From assembly GCA_051650265.1 (NCBI GenBank), contig JBOFIR010000243.1, positions 1 through 12,378 on the forward strand: DNA of 12,378 bases, in the 5' to 3' direction. Numbering within the stretch: the stretch's first letter is position 1; every line of letters starts with the position of its first letter. Positions 1 through 6,553 of the stretch are shown here, piece after piece. The notes under the pieces were generated by a model, which made no database searches, had not been told where the DNA came from, and was given only the letters and a program-made list of their open reading frames with translations. The position numbers were made by a program, and so were the translations under genes. This DNA is from JBOFEH01 sp051650265. GTDB lineage: Bacteria; Bacillota; Clostridia; Lachnospirales; Cellulosilyticaceae.

Positions 1-1
1 T

Positions 2-1084
2 ATAGATTTTGATAAAGAGCGATGGAATGGGATTAAGGATACATATGATAGATGGTGGGAAGGGACATTAGATCGTGCGGTACTACCTGTAGTCATACAA
101 GGGAGAGCACCAACTAGGGTGCAGCCACCGGCACCACTCCTTTCACAAGCCACAAGTTTATCGTTTGAGTATACAGCTGACGCATTAATTGACCGCATTG
201 ACTATGAGCTTTCAAAAAATATTTATTTGGGAGATGCATTTCCCTATTTCAATATGGATTGTTTTGGGCCAGGGGTACTAGCAGCTTTTTTAGGTGCGAA
301 ACCAAATAATCACTCAGGGCGTATTTGGTTCTTTCCAGACAAGCAGACCACATTAGATCAGATGCACTTTGAGTACAATCCAGATAATATTTGGTTTAAA
401 CGTGTGAAAGCGATTTATGAGGCAGCTGTTAGAAGATGGGGAGGAGAAGTTGTGCTAGGCATGGTTGACCTAGGAGGCGTACTTGATGTGCTTGCAACTT
501 TTAGAGGATCTGAGCACTTACTTATGGACTTATATGATGAACCTGATGAGGTCAAACGGTTGGTAAAAGAAATACATGAACTTTGGATGAAGTACTATCA
601 TGAACTAGCTGACATTTTAGCACCAAGAGCCCATGGCTTTTCAGATTGGTCTCAAATATTTAGTAGTGAAAGAAGCTATGTTATCCAATCTGATTTTTCA
701 TTTATGATAGGGAATGATCTATTTCAAGAGTTTGTTTTAGATGATCTGTTGCAATTTACACGGGAGATTCCAAATACAATCTATCATTTAGATGGCATAG
801 GCCAATTGAGGCATCTGGATACCTTGTTGGCAATGTCCAAGTTGAAGGCAATACAATGGATCCCAGGTGCAGGCGAGTTGCCGCAAAGTCAATGGCCAGA
901 AGTCTATCGCAAAATACATATAGCAGGGAAAAGGATACAGCTTATGGGAGAAATTGAAACAGTGAATACTGTAGCTAACCAGATCGGTGGATATGGGGGG
1001 ATTTTGAACGGTACACTTACGGCATCACTCAATCATAAAGAACAGATTCAGGAAAAGTTAATGCAGTGTACCTCTAAAAATTAA
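2..1084 (+). CDS. URO-D superfamily protein, 5'-truncated by the window edge
   Basis: The reading frame is open from base 2, so the start codon lies upstream of the window. The GTG at 119 is internal: the 39 codons before it encode a typical family N terminus (an 'RW..I...YDRWWEG' stretch, then 'LPVVIQGR'). The 360 visible residues cover a uroporphyrinogen decarboxylase-like TIM barrel (PF01208 type). The late motif HLDG (visible residues 262-265, bases 785-796) is followed by 'IQWIPGAG', which is characteristic of a URO-D-like subfamily of unknown substrate. The H-x-C...C zinc site of MtaA/MtbA methyltransferases is absent: HLDG stands where HxCG would be. A haem role is unlikely, because the second URO-D paralogue, the six-Cys protein and the TudS-like gene point to a methyl- or thio-transfer cluster. 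The product should be cytoplasmic. Family assignment is solid; the reaction is unknown. Confidence 0.85.
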   Translation: MDFDKERWNGIKDTYDRWWEGTLDRAVLPVVIQGRAPTRVQPPAPLLSQATSLSFEYTADALIDRIDYELSKNIYLGDAFPYFNMDCFGPGVLAAFLGAKPNNHSGRIWFFPDKQTTLDQMHFEYNPDNIWFKRVKAIYEAAVRRWGGEVVLGMVDLGGVLDVLATFRGSEHLLMDLYDEPDEVKRLVKEIHELWMKYYHELADILAPRAHGFSDWSQIFSSERSYVIQSDFSFMIGNDLFQEFVLDDLLQFTREIPNTIYHLDGIGQLRHLDTLLAMSKLKAIQWIPGAGELPQSQWPEVYRKIHIAGKRIQLMGEIETVNTVANQIGGYGGILNGTLTASLNHKEQIQEKLMQCTSKN

Positions 1085-1188
1085 AAATGATCCAATAAAA
1101 TTGAAATTAGCGCCCTAAAAAAGAAGTTAAAATAGAAAAAAGAGTCAGCAATGCATTGATAGCATGTGGCGTTATAGAGGAGGAAAAT

Positions 1189-1515
1189 ATGGTAAGAGTT
1201 GAGTTCAACCCAGGAATATGTGGATTAAAAACGGTGATAGAAGTCACCTCGGAAGATATGCAAATGGCAAAGATTAAGATTGATACAGGATGTGAAAATA
1301 TTAAAAGAATGGCACAAGCGTTAGATGAGGTGGATGCGTTTGAGGCATGTTTATCTAAAGTGGGAGATTCGCAAGTTTTTGAACTTGCACGTAAGTATTG
1401 TAAACATCCAAGCTGTGCAATCGTATCAGCTATTTTAAAAGGTGTCGAGGTAGAATGTGGTTTGGCATTAGAACAGCAAACAAGTATTTCGGTAAATAAG
1501 ATTGGGAATGAATAA
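1189..1515 (+). CDS. Small six-cysteine protein (DUF6951-like)
   Basis: A 108-residue protein starting at ATG 1189, chosen because GAGGAGG at 1177-1183 sits five bases upstream. An earlier in-frame ATG at 1156 has no such site. No signal peptide or membrane segment is visible. Cysteines lie at 11, 35, 54, 71, 76 and 90. The 'NPGICG' near the N terminus, 'YCKHPSC' at 70-76 and 'VECGLAL' at 88-94 resemble, from memory, a small family (DUF6951) seen beside URO-D-like genes in clostridia; I could not search to confirm this. The cysteines suggest metal or Fe-S binding or a redox role, which is inference. It lies 104 bp after the URO-D gene and is probably cotranscribed. Its stop codon overlaps the ATG of the decayed GH43 gene that follows. 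Confidence 0.75.
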   Translation: MVRVEFNPGICGLKTVIEVTSEDMQMAKIKIDTGCENIKRMAQALDEVDAFEACLSKVGDSQVFELARKYCKHPSCAIVSAILKGVEVECGLALEQQTSISVNKIGNE

Positions 1516-1801
1516 TGGAAGCGCGTGAGATTCACATTAGAGACCCTATAGGTTGGGTTATGATGACAAATACTATCTATATGGAACAAGGGGGGACTAC
1601 TGCTTAGGGAGTAGCTTCTGGGTTTGATGTATTTGTAAGTGAAGATGTAATGAATTGGGCAGATGGGGACATGGAATGTACTTCAAAATATGAGATAATC
1701 AGTTGCTGTTTACACGCCATGCACCCAATGTGCCACAACCTATGGAAGGTCCAAAATTTATACCTATTTATGAACATAAAGTAAACCTTTTTCTTTCCTA
1801 A
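1515..1801 (+). pseudogene. Decayed family-43 glycoside hydrolase remnant
   Basis: Three pieces typical of one GH43-like protein occur in order but in different frames. From ATG 1515 the frame reads an 'IHIRDP' N-terminal motif. From 1562, in another frame, comes 'DDKYYLYGTRG'. From 1608, back in the first frame after a TAG at 1605, comes 'SGFDVFVSED' ending in MNW. A further piece from 1700 (frame of 1562) reads 'HAPN', then 'EGPKFIPIYEHK', and stops at 1799-1801; it resembles the C-terminal end of the same family. Intact members are around 300 residues, so most of the middle is gone, with at least two frame changes plus a nonsense codon, perhaps TGG to TAG. The G-run at 1590-1595 is a likely slippage point. 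The old start overlaps the stop of the preceding gene, so the two were probably once translationally coupled. No functional product is expected. Confidence 0.75.
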
Positions 1802-1877
1802 TATTCCAAAGGATAACTTATGTTAGTCTACAAATACTAAAAGTAGAAAATTAAGTCGATAAGTGAGGTCATAGCAT

Positions 1878-2489
1878 ATGCCTAAAAAAAGATACTTCGT
1901 GATTGTTGCACACTGTTTGCTCAATCCATCAACAAGAGTACATCTACTAGGAAGAAGATTTGGTGTTGCTCAAAAAATATGCAACTATTTTTTGAGTAAA
2001 AATATAGCAGTGATTCAACTTCCATGCCCAGAGTTTACCGCCATGGGGTACTGGAGAAATCCACAAGGAAGACAACAGTACGACAATGTTTTCTTTAGAA
2101 AACATTGTAAAGTATCCTTGGAAAGTTACATTGATATGATTAATGAACTGAAACAAAATGGCCATACCCCACTATGTTTTATTGGTATTCAGGGAAGTCC
2201 TACATGTAGCATTAACTGGGGAAAACATAAATGTAATAAATATAAAACAGAGTCTATGAATGAAGATCCAAATGCAGTAAATGAGGGGAATGTGTATGGT
2301 GTAATGACGGATGTATTAGATGAACTATTGCATGAAAGTGGTATTGATATGGCCTATTTAGAAGCACCTGTTAAAGAAGCAATAGACTCAGCAAAAGCAA
2401 TTGCTTTTTTTGATGAGTTAGATGAAATGCTTGATATTCCTGTAAACTATCGAGAAGTACAAAATATAGAAACCTTATGTGAAAGTTAA
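1878..2489 (+). CDS. TudS/DUF523-related putative desulfidase (CD3072-like)
   Basis: A 203-residue cytoplasmic protein. TudS proteins use a [4Fe-4S] cluster held by three cysteines to remove sulfur from thiouracil-like substrates. Here the three expected positions are present: C13 in 'AHCLLN', C50 in 'PCPEF' and C110 in 'GSPTC'. Four more cysteines lie at 35, 77, 100 and 119. It resembles the family annotated as CD3072-type TudS-related desulfidase. That family is a distant relative, so thiouracil itself need not be the substrate. Start ATG 1878 has a GAGGT site nearby at 1865-1869. The gene is separated from the six-Cys gene by the GH43 remnant and is followed by a weak hairpin. The reaction is inferred from the cysteine pattern only. 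Confidence 0.8.
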   Translation: MPKKRYFVIVAHCLLNPSTRVHLLGRRFGVAQKICNYFLSKNIAVIQLPCPEFTAMGYWRNPQGRQQYDNVFFRKHCKVSLESYIDMINELKQNGHTPLCFIGIQGSPTCSINWGKHKCNKYKTESMNEDPNAVNEGNVYGVMTDVLDELLHESGIDMAYLEAPVKEAIDSAKAIAFFDELDEMLDIPVNYREVQNIETLCES

Positions 2490-2509
2490 AGGTGGAAGAG
2501 ACTCGTCTT

Positions 2510-2536
2510 AAAAAAGGTATACAACGTGTCTTTTTT
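2510..2536 (+). terminator. Weak intrinsic terminator after the desulfidase gene
   Basis: AAAAAAGGTAT (2510-2520) pairs with GTGTCTTTTTT (2526-2536) around a five-base ACAAC loop. The stem has 11 pairs including three G-U wobbles, and its right arm ends in six T. It begins 21 bases after the desulfidase stop. The stem is A/U-rich, so efficiency is uncertain. Confidence 0.45.
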
Positions 2537-2599
2537 GTGAAGAGAAAATTTGATGCAATTAAAAACAAATATTTTTTAATTTAAATATAAAAATTAAAA

Positions 2600-2626
2600 T
2601 TAATACGTTTATGTATTAGTTATAAT
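2600..2626 (+). promoter_or_regulatory. Predicted promoter of the URO-D/thioredoxin gene
   Basis: A perfect TATAAT lies at 2621-2626, 67 bases upstream of the start codon, in a very AT-rich spacer. A weak TTAATA at 2600-2605 gives a 15-base spacer, so the -35 is poor. A promoter with a poor -35 often depends on an activator, which fits the dyad overlapping it. Confidence 0.5.
2601..2618. promoter_or_regulatory. Candidate operator: perfect inverted repeat
   Basis: TAATAC (2601-2606) and GTATTA (2613-2618) are exact reverse complements separated by six bases. The dyad fills the space between the putative -35 and the TATAAT at 2621. This geometry suits a dimeric repressor or activator. The regulator is not identified. 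Confidence 0.4.
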
Positions 2627-2693
2627 AAGGTCAAACAGAAAAAAGCATCTAAAAATCAATGAAAGATCAAGAGAGATCAATGGGGGAATTAGA

Positions 2694-4055
2694 ATGGGTA
2701 TGAAGCAAGTATTATTTGATGTATTAGATCATAAAACAGTAGATCAATTACCATGGGTACCTTTTGCAGGGGTTCATGCAGGAAAATTTTTGGGATATAC
2801 AGCAGAAGAAGTTCTAAAAGACAAGGAGAAGCTCTTACAATCTTTACTAGAGGTTAACAAGATGTATAAGCCTCATGGACAGCCTGTTGTTTTTGATTTG
2901 CAGTTAGAAGCGGAGATCCTGGGGTGTGAACTTGTATGGGCTCAAGATGGCCCGCCATCTGTTAAGACACATCCTTTAGAAGACGTGGATACAATTCCAT
3001 GTTTGTGCACCCTGCCAACAGCAGCAGATGGACGCTTACCTATGGTATTGGATGTCATGAGTGAGATGAAAGAATGCGTAGGTGACACAACGGCACTTTA
3101 TGGACTCATTTGTGGGCCATTTACACTGGCTTCACACTTAAGAGGCAACAATATCTTTATGGATATGTTTGATGATGAAGACTATGTTAAAAATTTGCTA
3201 GGTTATTGCACGGCGGTAGCAAAGCGTATGACAGATCTTTTTGTAGAGGCAGGCATGGATGTAATTGCAGTTGTTGATCCTCTTGTTTCACAGATCTCTA
3301 GTGACCACTTCGAAGAGTTTTTGAGTGAGCCTTTCACTGATCTGTTTTTACATATCAAACAAAAAGGCGCTTATTCTTCGTTCTTTGTCTGTGGCAATGC
3401 CACAAGGAACATTGAGGTGATGTGCCATACCAAGCCAGATGCCATCTCTGTAGATGAAAATGTGGATTTGGTAGCAGCAAAGCACATCACAGATAAATAC
3501 CAAATAACAATTGGTGGGAATATCCCACTCACATCTATCATGCTACATGGAACGCAGCAAGATAATATGAAGTATGTAGTGGATTTGATTGATCAAATTG
3601 AGGATCATTCACACCTCATTATTGCACCAGGCTGTGATATGCCCTATGATGTGCCAGTAGAAAATGGGATTGCGGTGGCACAAGCTGTTAGTCAAACAGA
3701 TGAAGTCCGTGCAATGCTCACAAACTACGTTGCAGTAGAGGATGATGTGGATATCATTATCCCAGATTACACTGCACTGAAGAAGCCTCTAATGGAAGTA
3801 TTCACACTCGATTCACTCACATGTGCAGCGTGCACGTATATGATGGAGGCTGCAACAGTAGCGCACAAGCACTTTGGAGATGCCATTGATGTGGTGGAGT
3901 ATAAGTTCACACAAAAAGAGAACATTGCAAGATGTAAGAAGATGGGTGTCACGAACTTGCCTTGTATTTACATCAATGGGGAACTTAAGTTTTCATCGAT
4001 CATACCAAGTAAAGAAGCACTCAATGCAGCAGTAGAAGCGGCGATGAGACAATAG
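2694..4055 (+). CDS. URO-D/MtaA-like methyltransferase fused to a thioredoxin-like domain
   Basis: A 453-residue cytoplasmic protein with GGGGGA at 2682-2687 before ATG 2694. Residues about 1-345 form a URO-D superfamily barrel resembling MtaA/MtbA methylcobamide methyltransferases, which bind zinc through H-x-C and a later C. Here C233 ('FVCGNA') and C314 ('PGCDMP') are present, but the histidine two residues before C233 is F231, so the site is altered or another residue serves. Residues about 365-453 form a thioredoxin/glutaredoxin-like domain with a C-x-x-C motif at C377-C380, a likely cis-proline at P423 ('NLPC') and a further C424. The fusion suggests redox control of a thiol or direct thiol handling. 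It has its own promoter upstream and a strong hairpin downstream before the CobW gene. The substrate is unknown. Confidence 0.85.
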   Translation: MGMKQVLFDVLDHKTVDQLPWVPFAGVHAGKFLGYTAEEVLKDKEKLLQSLLEVNKMYKPHGQPVVFDLQLEAEILGCELVWAQDGPPSVKTHPLEDVDTIPCLCTLPTAADGRLPMVLDVMSEMKECVGDTTALYGLICGPFTLASHLRGNNIFMDMFDDEDYVKNLLGYCTAVAKRMTDLFVEAGMDVIAVVDPLVSQISSDHFEEFLSEPFTDLFLHIKQKGAYSSFFVCGNATRNIEVMCHTKPDAISVDENVDLVAAKHITDKYQITIGGNIPLTSIMLHGTQQDNMKYVVDLIDQIEDHSHLIIAPGCDMPYDVPVENGIAVAQAVSQTDEVRAMLTNYVAVEDDVDIIIPDYTALKKPLMEVFTLDSLTCAACTYMMEAATVAHKHFGDAIDVVEYKFTQKENIARCKKMGVTNLPCIYINGELKFSSIIPSKEALNAAVEAAMRQ

Positions 4056-4072
4056 ATCAGTAATAATTGGTA

Positions 4073-4120
4073 AAATGGCTTGGGCGTATAGTGATACGGC
4101 TAAGCCATTTACTTTATCTT
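4073..4120 (+). terminator. Strong intrinsic terminator between the URO-D and CobW genes
   Basis: AAATGGCTT (4073-4081) pairs exactly with AAGCCATTT (4102-4110). Inside, CGTAT (4085-4089) pairs exactly with ATACG (4094-4098) around an AGTG loop, with a three-base internal bulge between the two stems. A T-rich tail follows (4112-4120). It could fully end the upstream transcript or attenuate expression of the CobW gene. Because it contains the ATG at 4075, that codon is not a credible gene start. Confidence 0.8.
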
Positions 4121-4146
4121 TTCATACAAGAAGGAGCATTCAGCAA

Positions 4147-5058
4147 ATGGAACTTTATTTAATAACAGGATTTTTGGGAGCAGGTAAAACAACGTGTATT
4201 CAAAATATATTGAAGCTATGGCATGATCAAAAAGTAGCATTGATTATCAATGAATTTGGGAAGCAAGGTGTAGATGGTAAGCTTCTTGAAGGAGACGGGA
4301 TTGCGGTTGAGGAGATTACTAATGGTTCAATCTTTTGCACATGTAAGCTCAATCGTCTTGAAGAGGTGCTAGAAGAAACCATAGCAAAAGCGCCAGACGT
4401 GGTGTTGATAGAAGCTTCTGGGCTCAGTGACCCAACCAAGGCATATGAAATTCTAGGTCAAGCGCGGTTTGGTGCATTGGACTATAAAGGGTGCATCTGT
4501 ATTGTAGATGCAGCAAGGTTTGAGAAGGTCATTCGCACGGCAACGGTAAGCCGCAAACAAGTACGTATCGCAAATCAAGTCATCATCAATAAGACAGATT
4601 TGGTTGATCAAGAAAAAGTTGATGAGGTGAAGCGAATGATAGCAACATATAACCCGTATGTCACATGTGAGCAAACATGTTTTGGACAAATGCAAGCACA
4701 GTGGGTCATGAATATGGGGAACAAGGTGCAACATGAGAGGGCCTATGATATTTTAACACGGGATCTCACGTTGCAAAAATATAGTATAGAGATAAGTCAA
4801 AACTGCACAGAGCAGACACTTCGAAAACTGCTAGAAACGTTTATTGAGGATACCTATCGTATCAAAGGATTTGTGGCAGTACAAGAGGAGGTGTACCTTG
4901 TTGATTGTGTGGGAGATACAATCAGTATCAAACCCTATGCTAGCCAAGAATGCTTAGGGAATCACCTTGTTGTATTGGCTGGGGTAGGGATGTCACTGGG
5001 AAAAAGCTTGAAGCGGACACAGGCGATGTATCCTGGGCACCTATTAAAAATTGAGTAG
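4147..5058 (+). CDS. CobW/G3E-family GTP-binding protein, variant metal motif
   Basis: A 303-residue P-loop GTPase of the G3E family; members load or deliver metal ions to target enzymes. The start is ATG 4147, preceded by AAGGAG at 4131-4136. The longer frame from 4075 would begin inside the terminator hairpin and adds 24 residues with no family similarity. Motifs: Walker A 'GFLGAGKTT' at 8-16, 'NEFG' at 35-38, Walker B-like 'DVVLIEASG' at 84-92, and the guanine-specificity motif NKTD at 148-151. The usual GCxCC metal motif is replaced by G-S-I-F-C-T-C at 60-66, keeping C64 and adding C66. Further cysteines lie at 116 and 118 (CIC). The neighbouring zinc-dependent-type methyltransferase is the obvious candidate client, but that is inference from position. 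Confidence 0.88.
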   Translation: MELYLITGFLGAGKTTCIQNILKLWHDQKVALIINEFGKQGVDGKLLEGDGIAVEEITNGSIFCTCKLNRLEEVLEETIAKAPDVVLIEASGLSDPTKAYEILGQARFGALDYKGCICIVDAARFEKVIRTATVSRKQVRIANQVIINKTDLVDQEKVDEVKRMIATYNPYVTCEQTCFGQMQAQWVMNMGNKVQHERAYDILTRDLTLQKYSIEISQNCTEQTLRKLLETFIEDTYRIKGFVAVQEEVYLVDCVGDTISIKPYASQECLGNHLVVLAGVGMSLGKSLKRTQAMYPGHLLKIE

Positions 5059-5166
5059 TCCTATTTGACGCAAGATGTGTGCACGTTATGTGTTAGCATA
5101 TTTGGGAGAAAGACTCAATATATTAAATAATGTCAATCTATTTATTTAACAAAGGGGGATAAGATA

Positions 5167-6552
5167 TTGCTTAAAGATATCATTTCAGCAAAGAAAGTAT
5201 TATTTGCAGAGGGTGTACATACAGAACTAAGAGCGCAGACCAATAAGAAGAGACGCATAAGTTTAGTTGCGGGGAATCTGACATCAAACGAACGGGTGGA
5301 AACATCAGGTGTTTCTGCAAGGGTGTACAAAAACGGTGTCTATGGTTTTTCATCTTTGGCAGAATGTAGTGAGACGGCAAGTGAAGCTGTACTCAAGGCT
5401 GCAACAGAGAATGCACTGTTTATGGATCGCCATGTACAAAAGGGTAAACCTATGCTGCCACCCATTGAAACAGGCGTACAAGCTTTACATAGGAGTATCG
5501 ATGAAGTGGCACAAAAAAGGTATATAGAATTCGTACGGGAGGTGGATCAGTACATCTTAAACAAATACCCTACATTATCAAGTCGTTCCGTCATTGCGTA
5601 TGAAGATTCCATGGAAAAGATGTTGTGTACTTCTGATGGCTATGATGCACATACAGCGATTCCTAGAAGCTATATCTACTTGTTCTTGAATGCAGAATCA
5701 GCCCAAGGCGTACCGATTGAACTCTTTAAATCAATAGGTGGGTTTGGGACGTTTGAAGACAACTTTACGGATCCAGCTAGAATCTATGGCCAGATTGATC
5801 AGCTCTATGAAAATCTCATGAGAAAACGTGAGGGGATCTATGCAGAAGCGGGCAACAAGACTGTTATACTAGGAGGGATTCTCTCAGGAATGTTGGCCCA
5901 TGAAGCAGTAGGGCATACCGTAGAAGGAGATCTTGTACTAGGAGGCTCTGTGGCAGGTCATAATCTGGGCAAACGTGTTGGTTCTGAATACGTTACACTA
6001 GTTGACTTTGCACATACAGCCTTTGGTAAGCAGACGCCGCTGCCTGTCTATGTTGATGATGAAGGGGTACCAGCAGAAGATGCCGTAATCATTGATCAGG
6101 GAATCTTGATGGGCTATATGAATAGTAGAGAGACTGCGCAGCATTTTGGCATGAGGCCACAGGGGAATGCGAGAGCTTATGGCTTTTCTGATGAGCCACT
6201 GATTCGTATGCGTAATACAGCGATTTTGCCAGGTAAGGATAAACTTGAAGAGATGATTGCCTCTGTGGAGGATGGTTATTACTTTATAGACACGAACAAT
6301 GGGCAAGCAGACACAACGGGTGAGTTTATGTTCGGTGTATGCATGGGTTATGAGATCAAAAAAGGTAAACTTGGACGTGCGATTCTTGATACAACCATAT
6401 CGGGGGTAGCCTTTGATATGCTTCAAACAGTGGATATGGTATCGGATGAGATGGTTTGGTCAAGTTCAGGGTTCTGTGGCAAAAAACAACCAATGCCAGT
6501 AGGTATGGGTGGACCAGCATTACGTTGTAAAGTCATGATAGGAGGGCGTTAA
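5167..6552 (+). CDS. tldD: TldD metalloprotease subunit
   Basis: A 461-residue cytoplasmic protein. TldD is the catalytic half of the TldD/TldE heterodimer, which cleaves unfolded peptides and matures some modified peptides. The zinc motif H-E-x-x-x-H is 'HEAVGH' at 245-250. The cysteine of 'GFCGKK' (C437) aligns with the third metal ligand known in the E. coli enzyme. The start is a TTG at 5167, eight bases after AAAGGGGG (5151-5158), and gives the usual N terminus 'MLKDIISAKK'. The 108-bp gap upstream holds no clear terminator and no convincing promoter, so cotranscription with the CobW gene cannot be excluded. It is one base from tldE and heads a probable four-gene operon. Confidence 0.93.
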   Translation: MLKDIISAKKVLFAEGVHTELRAQTNKKRRISLVAGNLTSNERVETSGVSARVYKNGVYGFSSLAECSETASEAVLKAATENALFMDRHVQKGKPMLPPIETGVQALHRSIDEVAQKRYIEFVREVDQYILNKYPTLSSRSVIAYEDSMEKMLCTSDGYDAHTAIPRSYIYLFLNAESAQGVPIELFKSIGGFGTFEDNFTDPARIYGQIDQLYENLMRKREGIYAEAGNKTVILGGILSGMLAHEAVGHTVEGDLVLGGSVAGHNLGKRVGSEYVTLVDFAHTAFGKQTPLPVYVDDEGVPAEDAVIIDQGILMGYMNSRETAQHFGMRPQGNARAYGFSDEPLIRMRNTAILPGKDKLEEMIASVEDGYYFIDTNNGQADTTGEFMFGVCMGYEIKKGKLGRAILDTTISGVAFDMLQTVDMVSDEMVWSSSGFCGKKQPMPVGMGGPALRCKVMIGGR

Positions 6553-6553
6553 C

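Noticed and set aside
119..1084. Gene start at GTG 119 for the first URO-D gene
   Set aside because: The frame is open to the window edge and the upstream codons encode family-like sequence, so the gene is truncated rather than starting here.
1111..1188. In-frame open codons upstream of the six-Cys start, possibly a decayed C terminus of a URO-D-type gene
   Set aside because: The stretch is short, preceded by a stop, and its resemblance to family C termini is too vague. GAGGAGG before 1189 explains the real start.
1107..1589. A 160-codon open frame on the - strand across the six-Cys gene
   Set aside because: It is antisense to a gene with a strong ribosome binding site and family-like motifs. 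It also runs into the GH43 remnant and has no recognisable domain.
5065..5100. TTGACG with a downstream TAGCAT as a promoter for the tldD operon
   Set aside because: Spacing is 23 bases to the only fair -10, and other spacings give poor hexamers. The evidence is too weak to call.
5078..5152. A 24-codon open frame (MCARYV...) just upstream of tldD, considered as a RiPP precursor for TldD/E
   Set aside because: There is no ribosome binding site and no leader/core pattern, and no RiPP modifying enzyme lies nearby.
5998..6426. A 142-codon - strand open frame inside tldD
   Set aside because: It is antisense to the conserved TldD core, with no ribosome binding site or domain: a coding-strand shadow.
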